Shown: positions 9,097 through 18,663, counted from the stretch's first letter. The stretch is DNA of 64,000 nucleotides from Actinacidiphila yeochonensis CN732 (GCF_000745345.1 NZ_JQNR01000005.1:186001-250000), one strand, 5' to 3'. Translations and numbers: made by a program. The notes: generated by a model not told the origin, from the sequence alone.

Positions 9097-10605
9097 TCAG
9101 TGGGCGATGACGGGGACAGCCACGTCCTCCACGGAGCCTTCGCCTTCCTTCCGCCCGGAGGCGCCCTGGACTTCGGCGTTGAGCAGGGTGAAGGCGAGGA
9201 GCGAGGACAGCAGCAGGATGCCCATCGCCACGTAGATGGCCACGGAGTAGCCGTGGACGGCGCTCTCGGCGAGCAGAAGAGGGTTCTTCCGGTCGGCGGC
9301 AGAGTGGATGTGGCCGGTCTTCCACGCCGCGGTGGCGGAGGCGGCCAGGGTGTTCAGCAGCGCGGTGCCGATGGAGCCGCCGACCTGCTGCGAGGTGTTC
9401 ACCATCGCGGAGGCCACACCGGCGTCCTGGGGCCGCACACCGTGGGTGGCGAGGCTCATGGCCGGCATGAACGCGGTGCCCATACCGAGGCCCATGAGGA
9501 CCAGGCCGGGGAGTAGCACGGAGGCGTAGTTGGAGTCGACCTTGATCTGCGCCAGGATCGCCATACCCACGGCTGCGACCAGGAAGCCGGGCCCCATCAG
9601 CAGGCGCGGCCTGACCCGCAGCATGAGGCGGGCGCCGATCTGGGTGGAGCCGGTGATCATGCCGGCCACCATCGGCAGGAAGGCGAAGCCGGACTTCAGG
9701 GCGCTGTAGCCCAGCACCTGCTGGAGGTAGTAGGTGAGGAACAGGAACAGGCCGAACATGCCGATGACGGCCAGGCCCAGGGAGAGGTAGATGCCTCCGC
9801 GGTTGCGGTCGGTCACCACCCGCAGCGGCAGCAGCGGCGCGAGGACGCGGCGCTCGACCGTGATGAAGGCGCCGAGCAGGACGACTGCGGCGACGAACAT
9901 GCCGAGGGTGATCGCGGAGGTCCAGCCGTCGGAACTGGCCGAGCTGAACCCGTACACCAGGGCGACCAGGCCCGCGCTGGCAAGGATGACACCGGGGATG
10001 TCGAGGCGGTTGCGGTTGCGGCCCTGAGCAGGCTCGCGGATATACGCCACGGCTCCGACGACGGCGACGGCGGCGAACGCGATGTTGACGAAGAGCACCC
10101 AGCGCCAGTTCAGGTACTGGGTGAGGACGCCGCCCAGGATCAGGCCGACCGCGGCGCCGGCGCCGGCGATGGCGCCGTAGACGCCGAAGGCCTTGGCCCG
10201 CTCCTTCGGGTCGGTGAACGTCACCGCGAGCAGGGAGAGCGCGGCCGGGGCCAGGAGAGCGCCGAACACGCCCTGGAGGGCGCGGGCACCGAAGAGCATG
10301 GCCGGGTCGACCGCCGCGCCGCCGAGAGCCGAGGCAGCCGCGAAACCGAGCAGGCCGATGATGAAGGCGTTCTTGCGTCCCCACAGGTCGCCGACGCGTC
10401 CACCGAAGAGCAGCAGGCCGCCGAACGCCAGGGTGTAGGCGGTGATGACCCACTGGCGGTTGGCGTCCGAGATACCGAGGGCGTGCTGGGCGGAGGGCAG
10501 CGCGATGTTGACCACGGTGGCGTCGAGGACGACCATCAGCTGGGCCAGGGCTATGAATATGAGCGCTGTCCAGCGCTTGGGATCAGGCTGGAGCGTTTCA
10601 GGCAT
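9097..10605 (-). CDS. DHA2-family MFS drug exporter (copy 1)
   Basis: Encodes 502 residues from MPETLQPDPKRW. It is a 14-helix major facilitator of the DHA2 drug:proton antiporter family. The antiporter motif LDATVVNIALPSAQ sits in TM1, followed by WVITAYTLAFGGLLLFGGRVGDLWGRK, ARALQGVFGALLAPAALSLL and the late GVASAMVNTSQQVGGSIGTALLN. It lies 233 bp downstream of a TetR gene in the same direction, so that regulator is its likely repressor. It is clearly paralogous to the permease at 13049-14575. Substrate unknown. The longer upstream frame (to 10788) is not protein-like. Confidence 0.9.
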   Translation of the reverse strand: MPETLQPDPKRWTALIFIALAQLMVVLDATVVNIALPSAQHALGISDANRQWVITAYTLAFGGLLLFGGRVGDLWGRKNAFIIGLLGFAAASALGGAAVDPAMLFGARALQGVFGALLAPAALSLLAVTFTDPKERAKAFGVYGAIAGAGAAVGLILGGVLTQYLNWRWVLFVNIAFAAVAVVGAVAYIREPAQGRNRNRLDIPGVILASAGLVALVYGFSSASSDGWTSAITLGMFVAAVVLLGAFITVERRVLAPLLPLRVVTDRNRGGIYLSLGLAVIGMFGLFLFLTYYLQQVLGYSALKSGFAFLPMVAGMITGSTQIGARLMLRVRPRLLMGPGFLVAAVGMAILAQIKVDSNYASVLLPGLVLMGLGMGTAFMPAMSLATHGVRPQDAGVASAMVNTSQQVGGSIGTALLNTLAASATAAWKTGHIHSAADRKNPLLLAESAVHGYSVAIYVAMGILLLSSLLAFTLLNAEVQGASGRKEGEGSVEDVAVPVIAH

Positions 10606-10838
10606 GGGTGGTCTCACTAAGGGTGCGGAGTGACAGGACGCGGGGACGTTTGTCAGCGTGGTCCGGCATCGGGACGGGACCCGGAGGGTCCTGACGCGCC
10701 GGTGTGAGGAATCGAGCGGGACTGGGTGCTCGGAAGGGCATGGCACGGGTTCCCCGTGCACGGTGCTCCCGTGGTGGGAGGCGCTCACCGCCGCTGCGAA
10801 GTCGTCAACGGTACAGCCCGGCAGGTGTGACGGTCGAA

Positions 10839-11492
10839 CTATTTACGGCAGTTCCGCAGGTCCTCCAAGGTCGCGGCGGTCCCTTCGAGCGTCGAGCGCG
10901 CGGGGGCGCGCAGGCCGTCGAGGAAGAGTTGCAGGTGGCGGTTGACGAAGCGGCCGAATCCGGAGCACCCGGTGCCCGGGAGGGGACGGGTGAGCTGGGT
11001 CAGCGCGACGATCAGGTCACCCACGGCTATGTCGCCGCGCATCTGACCCGAAAGCTGGGCGCGGTCGATGATCGCGGCGACGGCGCTCTGCAGCCGGTCG
11101 GTCGCGTGCTGGACGTCCTCGTCCGCACAGTCGAACGCTGAGGAGATCACCGGGCACAGGGCGCCTATGCGCTCCTCGACGGCTTCGAAGGCGAAGCGCT
11201 CCAGCGCGGAGAAGGCGTCGGGCTCGGCGGCCAGGGCATCCTCGGCCCGCTGCGCGGCGCCTTCCATCACGGAAAGGGCGACCTGGCGGACCAGCTCGGT
11301 GCGGTCGCTGAAGTGGCGGTAGAGGGTGGCGTTGCCGACTCCGGCGCGGCGCGCCACCTCGTCCAGCGGCACGTCCGGACCGTGTTCCACGATGGCCTCG
11401 CGGGCCGCGGACGTGATCCGCTCCCGGTTGCGGGAGGCGTCCGCGCGCAGCCTCGGCGGGTGCGGCACTGCGGCTGCGGTGACGTCGAGCAT
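10839..11492 (-). CDS. TetR/AcrR family transcriptional regulator
   Basis: Encodes 217 residues from MLDVTAAAVPHPP, with GGGGAGG about six bases before the ATG. The TetR helix-turn-helix is at about residues 20-66: RERITSAAREAIVEHG, then LDEVARRAGVGNATLYRHFSDRTELV. The C-terminal ligand domain contains ALCPVISSAFDCADEDVQ. It lies directly upstream of DHA2 permease copy 1 in the same orientation, so repression of that exporter (and of itself) until a ligand binds is the simplest model. No clear palindromic operator was found in the 233 bp gap. Confidence 0.9.
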   Translation of the reverse strand: MLDVTAAAVPHPPRLRADASRNRERITSAAREAIVEHGPDVPLDEVARRAGVGNATLYRHFSDRTELVRQVALSVMEGAAQRAEDALAAEPDAFSALERFAFEAVEERIGALCPVISSAFDCADEDVQHATDRLQSAVAAIIDRAQLSGQMRGDIAVGDLIVALTQLTRPLPGTGCSGFGRFVNRHLQLFLDGLRAPARSTLEGTAATLEDLRNCRK

Positions 11493-12079
11493 GGCGGGCC
11501 TCCCCTCACGGTGATCGTCCGGATCGGCGGGAGTCCCCCACCGGCGAAGCGAGGGTTGGCTCCCCGCTTCTTTCATCTGTCGAAACGGAGAAAGGGTCCC
11601 CGGATATTTCCCGTCTCGAATGTGACGCACACCACATATCGTTGAGGGGCTTTCCTGCCCCTACGACAGGTCCCGCGACGACGCCTTCCTCTCGTCCGGA
11701 GCCGGGAGGAGTTCCACCGAGCAGGAGTCCGCCGAACGCCTCTCCGAACAGGGCGTCGTCGCAGGACACGGCAGAGCGGAGCCCCGGGACCGGTACGGCG
11801 CCAGCCTGACGGGCCGGTGCTGAGGGGGTGGTGGGCGCACACCCGTGGAGACGCGTCCGGCCGCGCCCGTGGATGACACGGCCGGACGGGTTGGCGAAGA
11901 ACGCGTGAGGGAGGACTGCCGCAGCGGGTCGCCGCCGGCGAGGTTCCCGGCGATCGCGCAGCACCGGGCAAGGAGCGGGCGGTCACGCGCTTCACGTCGA
12001 CCACGCCGGCGGGAGTCCGGGCTCCTGGGTCGGGCGGTTCGCGCCGCGGACCGGAAGGTGTCGGTGGCGCGAGGCTGCC
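11493..12079. other. About 590 bp gap with no convincing gene
   Basis: Separates the TetR gene from the 3' end of the ABC ATPase gene, both on the minus strand. It should hold the TetR promoter. Several open frames cross it but none shows family motifs or a start signal that I trust. Confidence 0.4.
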
Positions 12080-12931
12080 TCAGCGGCTTCCGGACCGGGC
12101 CAGCCAGCGTCCTTCGTGCAGGCTGACCTCGATGGGCCGGCCGAAGCACTGGGTCATGTTCGATCCTGTCAGCATCTCGTCGACGGGGCCGCTGGCGAGC
12201 ACCCTGCCGTCCCGCAGCAGGAGGACGTGCCCGATGGCGGGCGAGAGCTCCTCCAGGTGGTGGGTGACCGTGATCGTCGCCAGCTCCGGGCGGGTCAGCG
12301 CCAGGCGGTGCATCGCGTCGATCAGGTCCTCCCGGGAGGGCAGGTCCAGCGCGTTGAAGGGCTCGTCGAGCAGCAGCAGCGACGGGTCGGCCATCAGCGC
12401 CCTGGCGACCAGGATGCGGGCTCGCTGGCCACCCGAGCAGACACCGAACGGCCGGTCGGCGAGGTCCTTGATCTCCAGCTCCGCCAGGATCTCGTCGGCG
12501 CGCTCCCGCACACCGGCGTCGTACTGGCGCCACAGCGGCTGCACGGTGCCCGTGTGGCCGGTCAGGACGACGGTGTGGGCGGTGGCGTCCAGGGGGACCT
12601 TCTGCGCCGAGGAGACGAGGCCGATGTGGGCGCGAAGCTCGCGGATGTCCACCCGGCCGAGGCGGTGGCCGAGGACCTCCACCGTGCCGGTGGTCGGATG
12701 CATGAGCGCGCCGATCAGCCGCAGGACGCTCGTCTTGCCGGCCCCGTTCGCGCCGAGCAGCGCCCAGTGCTCACCGGAGCGCACGCTCCAGGTGATGTCG
12801 TCGAGGATGACCTGGTCCGTGGTGTAGCGGCGGACGCTGGCGGCGTCCAGGGCCGCGACCACGCGGGGACCTGCTTGCGGCGTCTCCGTGCCGTTGACTG
12901 CCATGGGCGGAACAGTAGCTGTATCTGCCAT
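12080..12931 (-). CDS. ABC transporter ATP-binding protein
   Basis: Encodes 283 residues from MADTATVPPM. It is a complete nucleotide-binding domain: Walker A GANGAGKTS, Q-loop region VSSAQKV, signature CSGGQRAR, Walker B LLLLDEP, and switch His in VTHHLEEL. The C-terminal tail GSNMTQCFGRPIEVSLHEGRW resembles stand-alone ATPases in which such a tail is conserved. No permease partner of ABC type is adjacent; the neighbours are MFS permeases. It follows DHA2 copy 2 by 117 bp in the same direction. No clear ribosome binding site is seen at 12931, and an internal ATG at 12904 is an alternative start. Confidence 0.85.
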   Translation of the reverse strand: MADTATVPPMAVNGTETPQAGPRVVAALDAASVRRYTTDQVILDDITWSVRSGEHWALLGANGAGKTSVLRLIGALMHPTTGTVEVLGHRLGRVDIRELRAHIGLVSSAQKVPLDATAHTVVLTGHTGTVQPLWRQYDAGVRERADEILAELEIKDLADRPFGVCSGGQRARILVARALMADPSLLLLDEPFNALDLPSREDLIDAMHRLALTRPELATITVTHHLEELSPAIGHVLLLRDGRVLASGPVDEMLTGSNMTQCFGRPIEVSLHEGRWLARSGSR

Positions 12932-13048
12932 CTTGTGAGGGGGCGTTCCGCGATGTGGATGCGCCCCGACGGGATGACGACTCCACCCGGGTGGGCCCTC
13001 TGTTCGCCCGGACCGGCCTCCTGGATGCGGCACCGGGAACCGGAGGGC

Positions 13049-14575
13049 TCACATGGGTGCGGCCGCGCCGGTGGGGTCGGACAGGCTCTTGGGCACGCCC
13101 GGCCGGTACAGCAGCAGGGTGACGATGAAGCCGACGGCGAAGAAGCCGGCCGACCACCAGTAGGCGGTCATGTAGCTGTGCAACTGCGCCTGGGCGGCGA
13201 GCTGGGGGCTCGGGCGGTGACTGGCGGCGTAGCTCGCGGCGGCGCTCGTCGCCAGGGTGTTGAGCAGGGAGGTGCCGATGGACCCGCCGACCTGCTGCGA
13301 GGTGTTCACCATCGCGGAGGCGACACCCGCGTCGTACGGCCGTACGCCCGCGGTGGCGAGGTTCATGCCGGTGGCGAAGATCATGCCGAGGCCGAGGCCG
13401 AGGAGCAGCGTCGGCGGCAGCACGTGGGGGGCGTAGCTGCTGCTGCCGTTCAGACGGGTCAGCCACACCATGGCTCCGGCGGCGAGCAGCATGCCGGTCG
13501 GGACGATCGGTTTGGCGCCCAGCCGGGGGACCAGGACGTTGGTGGTCGTCACCGAGGTGACCATGATGACGGCGACCATCGGCAGGAACGCGACTCCTGT
13601 GAGCACCGGGGAGTAGGACAGGGTGCGTTGCAGGTAGTACGTCAAGAAGAGGAAGACGCCGAACATACCCGCGCCCGAGATGAACATCGCGAGGTAGGAC
13701 GCTCCCCGGTCGCGGTCGCCGGGCACGCGCATCGGCAGCAAGGGGTGGCGGGCGCGCAGTTGCCACCAGCAGAAGGCCAGCAGGAGCGCCGCGCCGGCAG
13801 CCAGGAAGCCCCAGGTGCTGGGGGCGCTCCAGCCGTGCCGCTGGGCGTCGGAGAAGCCGTAGACGATGCAGAACAGGCCCGCCGAGACCAGGAGCGTCCC
13901 GGGGATGTCCAGGCTGGGCCGGTCCGTGGGCCTGCCCGGGTGCAGCAGGCGCATGCCGCCCACGAAGGCGATCAGAGCGAAGATCAGATTAACGTACAGG
14001 CACCAGCGCCAGTCGAGGTATTCGGTGAGCAGGCCGCCCAGCAGGAGGCCCACGGCGCCGCCGGCACCGGCGATGGCACCGTAGATGCCGAACGCCTTGG
14101 CGCGCTCTCCAGGGTCGGTGAACGTCGTGGTCAGCAGGGACAGCGCGGCGGGGGCCAGAAGGGCGCCGAAGAGGCCCTGGAGGGCGCGCGCACCCACGAG
14201 CACCTCGAAGCTCGGGGCAGCACCGCCGATGGCGGAGGCCACCGCGAAGCCGACCAGACCGATCAGGAAGGTCTTCTTGCGTCCGATGAGGTCGGCCAGG
14301 CGGCCACCGAGCAGCAGCAGAGACCCGAAGGCCAGCGCGTAGGCGGTCACCACCCACTGCCGGTTGCCGTTGGAGAAGCCGAGTGCCTGTTGGGCCGAGG
14401 GGAGCGCGATGTTCACGATCGTCGCGTCCAGTACGACCATCAGCTGAGCGAGTGCGACAACCCCGAGCACCAACCAGCGGTGCTCGGGAGGCGCCCCCTG
14501 GTGGCCGGCGCTCGCGCCGTCGCCGCTCGGCGGCGACGGCGTCGCCGTGGAGGTGTCCTGCGGGTCTCGGGACAT
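13049..14575 (-). CDS. DHA2-family MFS drug exporter (copy 2)
   Basis: Encodes 508 residues from MSRDPQDTSTA, with AAGGAGA about eight bases before the ATG. Same family and layout as the permease at 9097-10605: LDATIVNIALPSAQQAL, QWVVTAYALAFGSLLLLGGRLADL, ARALQGLFGALLAPAALSLL and GVASAMVNTSQQVGGSIGTSLLN. The two share long near-identical blocks and so look like an intragenomic duplication followed by divergence. A hydrophilic 35-residue N-terminal extension (SPPSGDGASAGHQG) is unique to this copy. Probable multidrug or natural-product export; substrate unknown. Confidence 0.9.
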   Translation of the reverse strand: MSRDPQDTSTATPSPPSGDGASAGHQGAPPEHRWLVLGVVALAQLMVVLDATIVNIALPSAQQALGFSNGNRQWVVTAYALAFGSLLLLGGRLADLIGRKKTFLIGLVGFAVASAIGGAAPSFEVLVGARALQGLFGALLAPAALSLLTTTFTDPGERAKAFGIYGAIAGAGGAVGLLLGGLLTEYLDWRWCLYVNLIFALIAFVGGMRLLHPGRPTDRPSLDIPGTLLVSAGLFCIVYGFSDAQRHGWSAPSTWGFLAAGAALLLAFCWWQLRARHPLLPMRVPGDRDRGASYLAMFISGAGMFGVFLFLTYYLQRTLSYSPVLTGVAFLPMVAVIMVTSVTTTNVLVPRLGAKPIVPTGMLLAAGAMVWLTRLNGSSSYAPHVLPPTLLLGLGLGMIFATGMNLATAGVRPYDAGVASAMVNTSQQVGGSIGTSLLNTLATSAAASYAASHRPSPQLAAQAQLHSYMTAYWWSAGFFAVGFIVTLLLYRPGVPKSLSDPTGAAAPM

Positions 14576-15426
14576 GAGCTGGATCTCCTTAGCGCGACAG
14601 CGCTCCCCCCGCACGCCCACCCACCGTATGCGCAGGCCAGGTGACCTGCCACGCGAGACGATCCCGCGCCTGCGGCCGAGCCTCGACCCGCCCGTCCGGC
14701 TCCGGGGCTCCGTCCGGGGCGGGCGTCCCAGACCCTGGTCCGTCACGACAGCGACGTCGATCGCCTCGGCCGATCACCACGGCCGATCAGCACGGAGGGG
14801 CGGGGCGTTCGGGTCTCCGGGGCGCGCTGGAAGGTGCCCTGGTGGTACACCCGTGACCGCCATCGGGAGACCGTCCCGGGTGGCGATGACGGTCACGGAG
14901 CCGGGCGGCCGCCCTCGCCGACGGCCCGGGGACGCGGTCGCGGAGGGCGGTGCGCCGCTCGCCACCGCTCGCTTCCCCACCGGCGGCCGAACGTGCACCC
15001 GGCGCTCCCAAGGGCCGACCGGCGATCGACCGGGGCCCTTCCGGATGTGCGGCACCGACGAGAGGATCACTGACCGGCCGTCGATCCTCACTAACCCACC
15101 GTCACCCGACTGGCGCGGTCCGAAGAGCACACCGATGCCGATGCCGTGGGTGTCTCCACTACTCGGCGAGCGATGCGGCACCTATGCGGGGTTCCCATCG
15201 CCGCCGCCTTGCCGGGGAGCAGCGTGCGGGTCCACCCCCCTGGACCACCCGATGCCGACCCGCCTGCCACCCGTACGGGTGACCGCACACCGCCTGGTGA
15301 GGTCGGTGTCCCGCAGTTCGCCACCCGAACGCCGTAGCACCGCGCGCGGCACCTATGGGAGCCGTTTCTGATGGTCATGGGATCGCACTGATCCGACGAT
15401 CCGAGCAGGTGGCGAGGGGAGCGCGG
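14576..15426. other. About 850 bp intergenic stretch, no gene recognised
   Basis: Lies between the divergent DHA2 copy 2 and the membrane protein at 15427. It must contain both promoters. A 10-bp direct repeat CGGCCGATCA occurs at 14767-14776 and 14780-14789. Open frames on both strands lack recognisable domains and plausible start sites. Confidence 0.4.
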
Positions 15427-16767
15427 ATGCCGAGCAGCGCCTACCCCGGCGGGGCCTCCTCCGAGCACACTCCTCTGGACGACTCCGAACGGCGTGAACT
15501 GGCCGATCTACGGGCCCGGAAGGGAGGCACCCACCACGTCCGTTCGGCGCTGTCGGCGGTGCTGCTCGTACTGGCCGCGCTGCTGGCCCCGCTGAGCGTG
15601 GTCGCGGTCTGGGCCGCCGACACCGTGGGGGACACCGGCCGTTACGTGGCGACCGTCGGGCCTCTGGCGTCCAAGCCCGATGTCCAGAAGGCGGTCAGCC
15701 GCCAGGTGACGGACGCGCTGGTGGCGCGGATCGACCTCGACACCCTCATCTCGCAGGCTGTGCCCTCCGACCGGCCGCTGCTGCGGAAGGCGCTGGGGCC
15801 GCTGCGCAAGACGGTCACCGACGGCGTCAGGGACCTCGTACAGCAGCAGGTGACGTCGTTCGTCGCCAGCGACCGCTTCGCGGTGCTGTGGCGGCAGCTG
15901 AACCGCCGGGCGCACGCGGCCTTCCTCGGCGCGCTCACCGGCGACAGCGACACGGCGGTACAGGTCAGGGGTGACGAGGTGGTGCTCGACCTCGCGCCGG
16001 TCGTCGATCAGGTGAAGCAGCGCCTGGCCGACCAGGGGCTCACCGTGGCCCGGCACATCCCGACGGTGCACACCGAGTACACGCTGCTGCGCTCCGAGAA
16101 GGTCCACAACGCCAGGACGGGCTTCCGGCTCCTCCAGCTGGTGGGCAACTGGCTTCCGGTGGCGACGGTGGTGGCCGCGGCCGCCGGGGTGCTGCTGGCG
16201 GTACGGCGGCGGAGGGCGGTGGTGACGATCGCACTGGCGATCGCCGTGACCGTCGCGCTGCTCGGGGTCGCGCTGTCCGTGTTCCGGGTGTTCTACCTCG
16301 ACCAGTTGCCCGCGGGAAGCAACGAGTTCGCCGCCGGCACCGTGTACGACCAGCTCGTCCGCTTCCTGCGGGTGAGCGTGCGGTCGGTGGTGGTCCTGGC
16401 GCTGGTCGTCGCCCTGGGCGCGTGGCTGAGCGGCCCCGAGACCTGGGCCGTACGGGTGAGGGGGTTCTGGGAGTCCGGCATCTCGGCGGCGCGTGAGGGG
16501 GCCGGGATCAGGTCGACCGGCGCCGTGGGCACCTGGGTGCACCGCTGTCGCCGAGTGCTCCGCTGGATCGTGGTCCTGGTGGCGGCGGTCGTCCTACTGG
16601 TGTGGTCCTATCCGACCGCCATGGTCGTCTTCTGGATCGCGCTGACCGCCCTTGGAGCGCTCGCGGTGATCGAGTTCCTCGACGACCAGCCCCGCCGTTC
16701 CGGGGCCCCGGAACGGTCGGGTCCTGGCGAGCGGCCCGCCCACGGCGCCGGCTCGTCGGCCGCATAG
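15427..16767 (+). CDS. Integral membrane protein of unknown function
   Basis: Encodes 446 residues from MPSSAYPGGASS, with GGGGAG five to six bases before the ATG. After a short cytoplasmic tail comes TM1 (residues about 39-62). A large extracytoplasmic part follows, starting with the motif VGDTGRYVATVGPLASKPDVQ and containing amphipathic helices. Three to four membrane segments follow (around residues 245-268, 275-300, 320-345 and 385-410). The DTxRYVxTVxPLAxxPxVQ motif is widespread in actinobacterial membrane proteins with no assigned function. It is a single gene ending in a strong hairpin. Confidence 0.85.
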   Translation: MPSSAYPGGASSEHTPLDDSERRELADLRARKGGTHHVRSALSAVLLVLAALLAPLSVVAVWAADTVGDTGRYVATVGPLASKPDVQKAVSRQVTDALVARIDLDTLISQAVPSDRPLLRKALGPLRKTVTDGVRDLVQQQVTSFVASDRFAVLWRQLNRRAHAAFLGALTGDSDTAVQVRGDEVVLDLAPVVDQVKQRLADQGLTVARHIPTVHTEYTLLRSEKVHNARTGFRLLQLVGNWLPVATVVAAAAGVLLAVRRRRAVVTIALAIAVTVALLGVALSVFRVFYLDQLPAGSNEFAAGTVYDQLVRFLRVSVRSVVVLALVVALGAWLSGPETWAVRVRGFWESGISAAREGAGIRSTGAVGTWVHRCRRVLRWIVVLVAAVVLLVWSYPTAMVVFWIALTALGALAVIEFLDDQPRRSGAPERSGPGERPAHGAGSSAA

Positions 16768-16804
16768 GCGCCGGACCGGCCTCCCAGGGGGCCGGACCGG
16801 CGCC
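16767..16804. terminator. Bidirectional terminator hairpin
   Basis: Inverted repeat with 15-base arms and a single A-A mismatch (16767-16781 and 16790-16804) around an 8-base loop. It starts at the stop codon of the membrane protein gene and faces the convergent FMN reductase. Confidence 0.65.
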
Positions 16805-16905
16805 GCCCGGCCAGGCCCCCTGCTCCCTGGTGCCCGGCATTCCTGGCCCTCGGAAACAGGTGCCCCTGGGACGCGGTTGCGGCGTCCCTCTCCTGGGGCG
16901 GCCTC

Positions 16906-17514
16906 TCACCCCTCCACGGCCAGGGCGGCGAGCTGCTGCGCGAACGGGATGACCGGTTCGTCGAGAGGATCGACGCTCCGGCGTACCGGGCGGGCTTCCA
17001 GGAACGCGGCCAGTTCGCCGCCCGCGCGGTCGATCCGGGCGGCGAGGGCGCCCTCGCCGTCGGACGCCCAGTCCTCCGAGGCGGCATAGACCGCGGTCGG
17101 GACGACAAGGGCGCGCAGGTAGGCGAAGAGCGGCCGCATGGCGTGGTCGAGCACCAGGGAGTGCCGGGCGGTGCCGCCGGTGGCCGCCACGAGGACCGGC
17201 AGGCCCACCAGCGCGTCCTTGTCGATGATGTCGAAGAACGACTTGAACAGGCCGCTGTAGGAGCCCGTGAACACCGGGGTGACGGCGATGAGGCCGTCCG
17301 CCGAGGTGACCGCGTCGACGGCGGCGCGCAGTCGGGGAGCGGGGAAGCCGGTGACCATGTTCTGCGCGATGTCGGTGGCGAGTTCGCGCAGCTCGACCAC
17401 TTGGACGTCGACGTCGGCGTGCCGCCCGGTGGCGGCGGCGAGGCGGTCGGCCAGCAGCCGGGTGGAGGAGGGCCGGCCCAGCCCCGCGCTGACCGCGACG
17501 AGTCGCTTGCTCAT
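16906..17514 (-). CDS. CE1759-type NAD(P)H-dependent FMN reductase
   Basis: Encodes 202 residues from MSKRLVAVSAGLGRPSSTRLLADRL, an FMN-binding flavodoxin-like fold. VTPVFTGSYSGLFKSFFDII and PVLVAATGGTARHSLVLDHAMRPLF are typical of the NADPH-dependent FMN reductase family. Its ATG overlaps the stop codon of the upstream monooxygenase gene (ATGA, 4 bp), which implies translational coupling. It therefore probably supplies reduced FMN to that partner. Pairs like this are known in actinobacteria as CE1758/CE1759 families. The physiological substrate is unknown. Confidence 0.9.
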   Translation of the reverse strand: MSKRLVAVSAGLGRPSSTRLLADRLAAATGRHADVDVQVVELRELATDIAQNMVTGFPAPRLRAAVDAVTSADGLIAVTPVFTGSYSGLFKSFFDIIDKDALVGLPVLVAATGGTARHSLVLDHAMRPLFAYLRALVVPTAVYAASEDWASDGEGALAARIDRAGGELAAFLEARPVRRSVDPLDEPVIPFAQQLAALAVEG

Positions 17515-18629
17515 GCGCGCACCTCCTTCGCGGTGTCGTCGGCCTGCGCGGCCTCCTGGTCGCGCCGGGCCAGCAGGGCCTGGTGGGTGGGGCCGTCCGG
17601 GACCTGGGCCGGGCGCCCCTTGGCGAACTCCTCGCGCAGCACGGGCACGACCTCCTCGCCCAGGATGTCCAGCTGCTCAAGAACGGTCTTGAGCGGCAGG
17701 CCGGCGTGGTCCATGAGGAACAGCTGGCGCTGGTAGTCGCCGAAGGACTCGCGGAAGGCGAGGGTCTTCTCGATGACCTCCTGGGGCGATCCGACGGTGA
17801 GCGGGGTCTGCTCGGTGAACTCCTCCAGCGACGGCCCGTGCCCGTAGACCGGAGCGTTGTCGAAGTAGGGCCGGAACTCGCGGACGGCGTCCTGGGAGTT
17901 CTTGCGCATGAACACCTGGCCGCCGAGGCCGACGACGGCCTGCTCGGGCGTGCCGTGCCCGTAGTGGGCGTAGCGCTCGCGGTACAGGCCGATCAGGCGC
18001 TGGAAGTGGTCGCGCGGCCAGAAGATGTTGTTGGCGAAGAAGCCGTCACCGTAGTAGGCGGCCTGTTCGGCGATCTCAGGGCTGCGGATGGAGCCGTGCC
18101 ACACGAACGGGGGCACGCCGTCCAGCGGCCTGGGCGTCGAGGTGAAGGACTGCAGGGGGGTACGGAACCGCCCGGCCCAGTCGACGTCCTCCTCACGCCA
18201 CAGCTTGTGCAGGAGCGCGTAGTTCTCGACGGCGAGCGGGATGCCCTGGCGGATGTCCTTGCCGAACCACGGGTAGACGGGGCCGGTGTTGCCGCGGCCC
18301 ATCATGAGGTCGACCCGGCCGCCCGCGAGGTGCTGGAGCATCGCGAAGTCCTCGGCGATCTTCACCGGGTCGTTCGTGGTGATGAGGGTGGTCGACGTCG
18401 ACAGGATCAGCCGCTCCGTGCGCGCGGCGATGTAGCCCAGCATGGTGGTGGGCGACGACGGCACGAAGGGCGGGTTGTGGTGCTCGCCGGTGGCGAACAC
18501 GTCCAGGCCGACCTCCTCGGCCTTCAGCGCGATGGCCACCATGGCCTTGATCCGCTCGTGCTCGCTCGGCGTCCGCCCCGTGGTCGGGTCCGTCGTGACG
18601 TCGCCGACCGTGAAGATCCCGAACTGCAT
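17511..18629 (-). CDS. CE1758-type LLM-class flavin-dependent monooxygenase
   Basis: Encodes 372 residues from MQFGIFTVGDV, preceded by GGGAG. It has the luciferase-like TIM barrel: GLDVFATGEHHNPPFVPSSP, LILSTSTTLITTNDPVKIAEDFAMLQHLAGGR, DLMMGRGNTGPVYPWFG and PFVWHGSIRSPEIAEQAAYYGDGFFANNIFWP. Enzymes of this class use reduced FMN and O2 to oxidise organic substrates. The coupled reductase follows with a 4 bp overlap. A small inverted repeat GTTGA-N4-TCAAC lies 21 bp upstream of the start. The longer open frame upstream to 19016 is low-complexity and not counted. Confidence 0.9.
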   Translation of the reverse strand: MQFGIFTVGDVTTDPTTGRTPSEHERIKAMVAIALKAEEVGLDVFATGEHHNPPFVPSSPTTMLGYIAARTERLILSTSTTLITTNDPVKIAEDFAMLQHLAGGRVDLMMGRGNTGPVYPWFGKDIRQGIPLAVENYALLHKLWREEDVDWAGRFRTPLQSFTSTPRPLDGVPPFVWHGSIRSPEIAEQAAYYGDGFFANNIFWPRDHFQRLIGLYRERYAHYGHGTPEQAVVGLGGQVFMRKNSQDAVREFRPYFDNAPVYGHGPSLEEFTEQTPLTVGSPQEVIEKTLAFRESFGDYQRQLFLMDHAGLPLKTVLEQLDILGEEVVPVLREEFAKGRPAQVPDGPTHQALLARRDQEAAQADDTAKEVRA

Positions 18630-18649
18630 CGCTCCCACCGTCCCATTTG

Positions 18650-18663
18650 GTTGATTGTTCAAC
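18650..18663. promoter_or_regulatory. Candidate operator upstream of LLM monooxygenase/FMN reductase operon
   Basis: Inverted repeat GTTGA-TTGT-TCAAC, 21 bp upstream of the monooxygenase ATG, AT-rich compared with its surroundings. The size and placement suit a dimeric repressor such as MarR or TetR. No regulator gene is adjacent, so the binding factor is unknown. Confidence 0.35.

Noticed and set aside
14576..15426. Genes in the 850 bp gap
   Set aside because: Open frames exist on both strands, but none has a domain, a ribosome binding site at a sensible place or consistent codon character.
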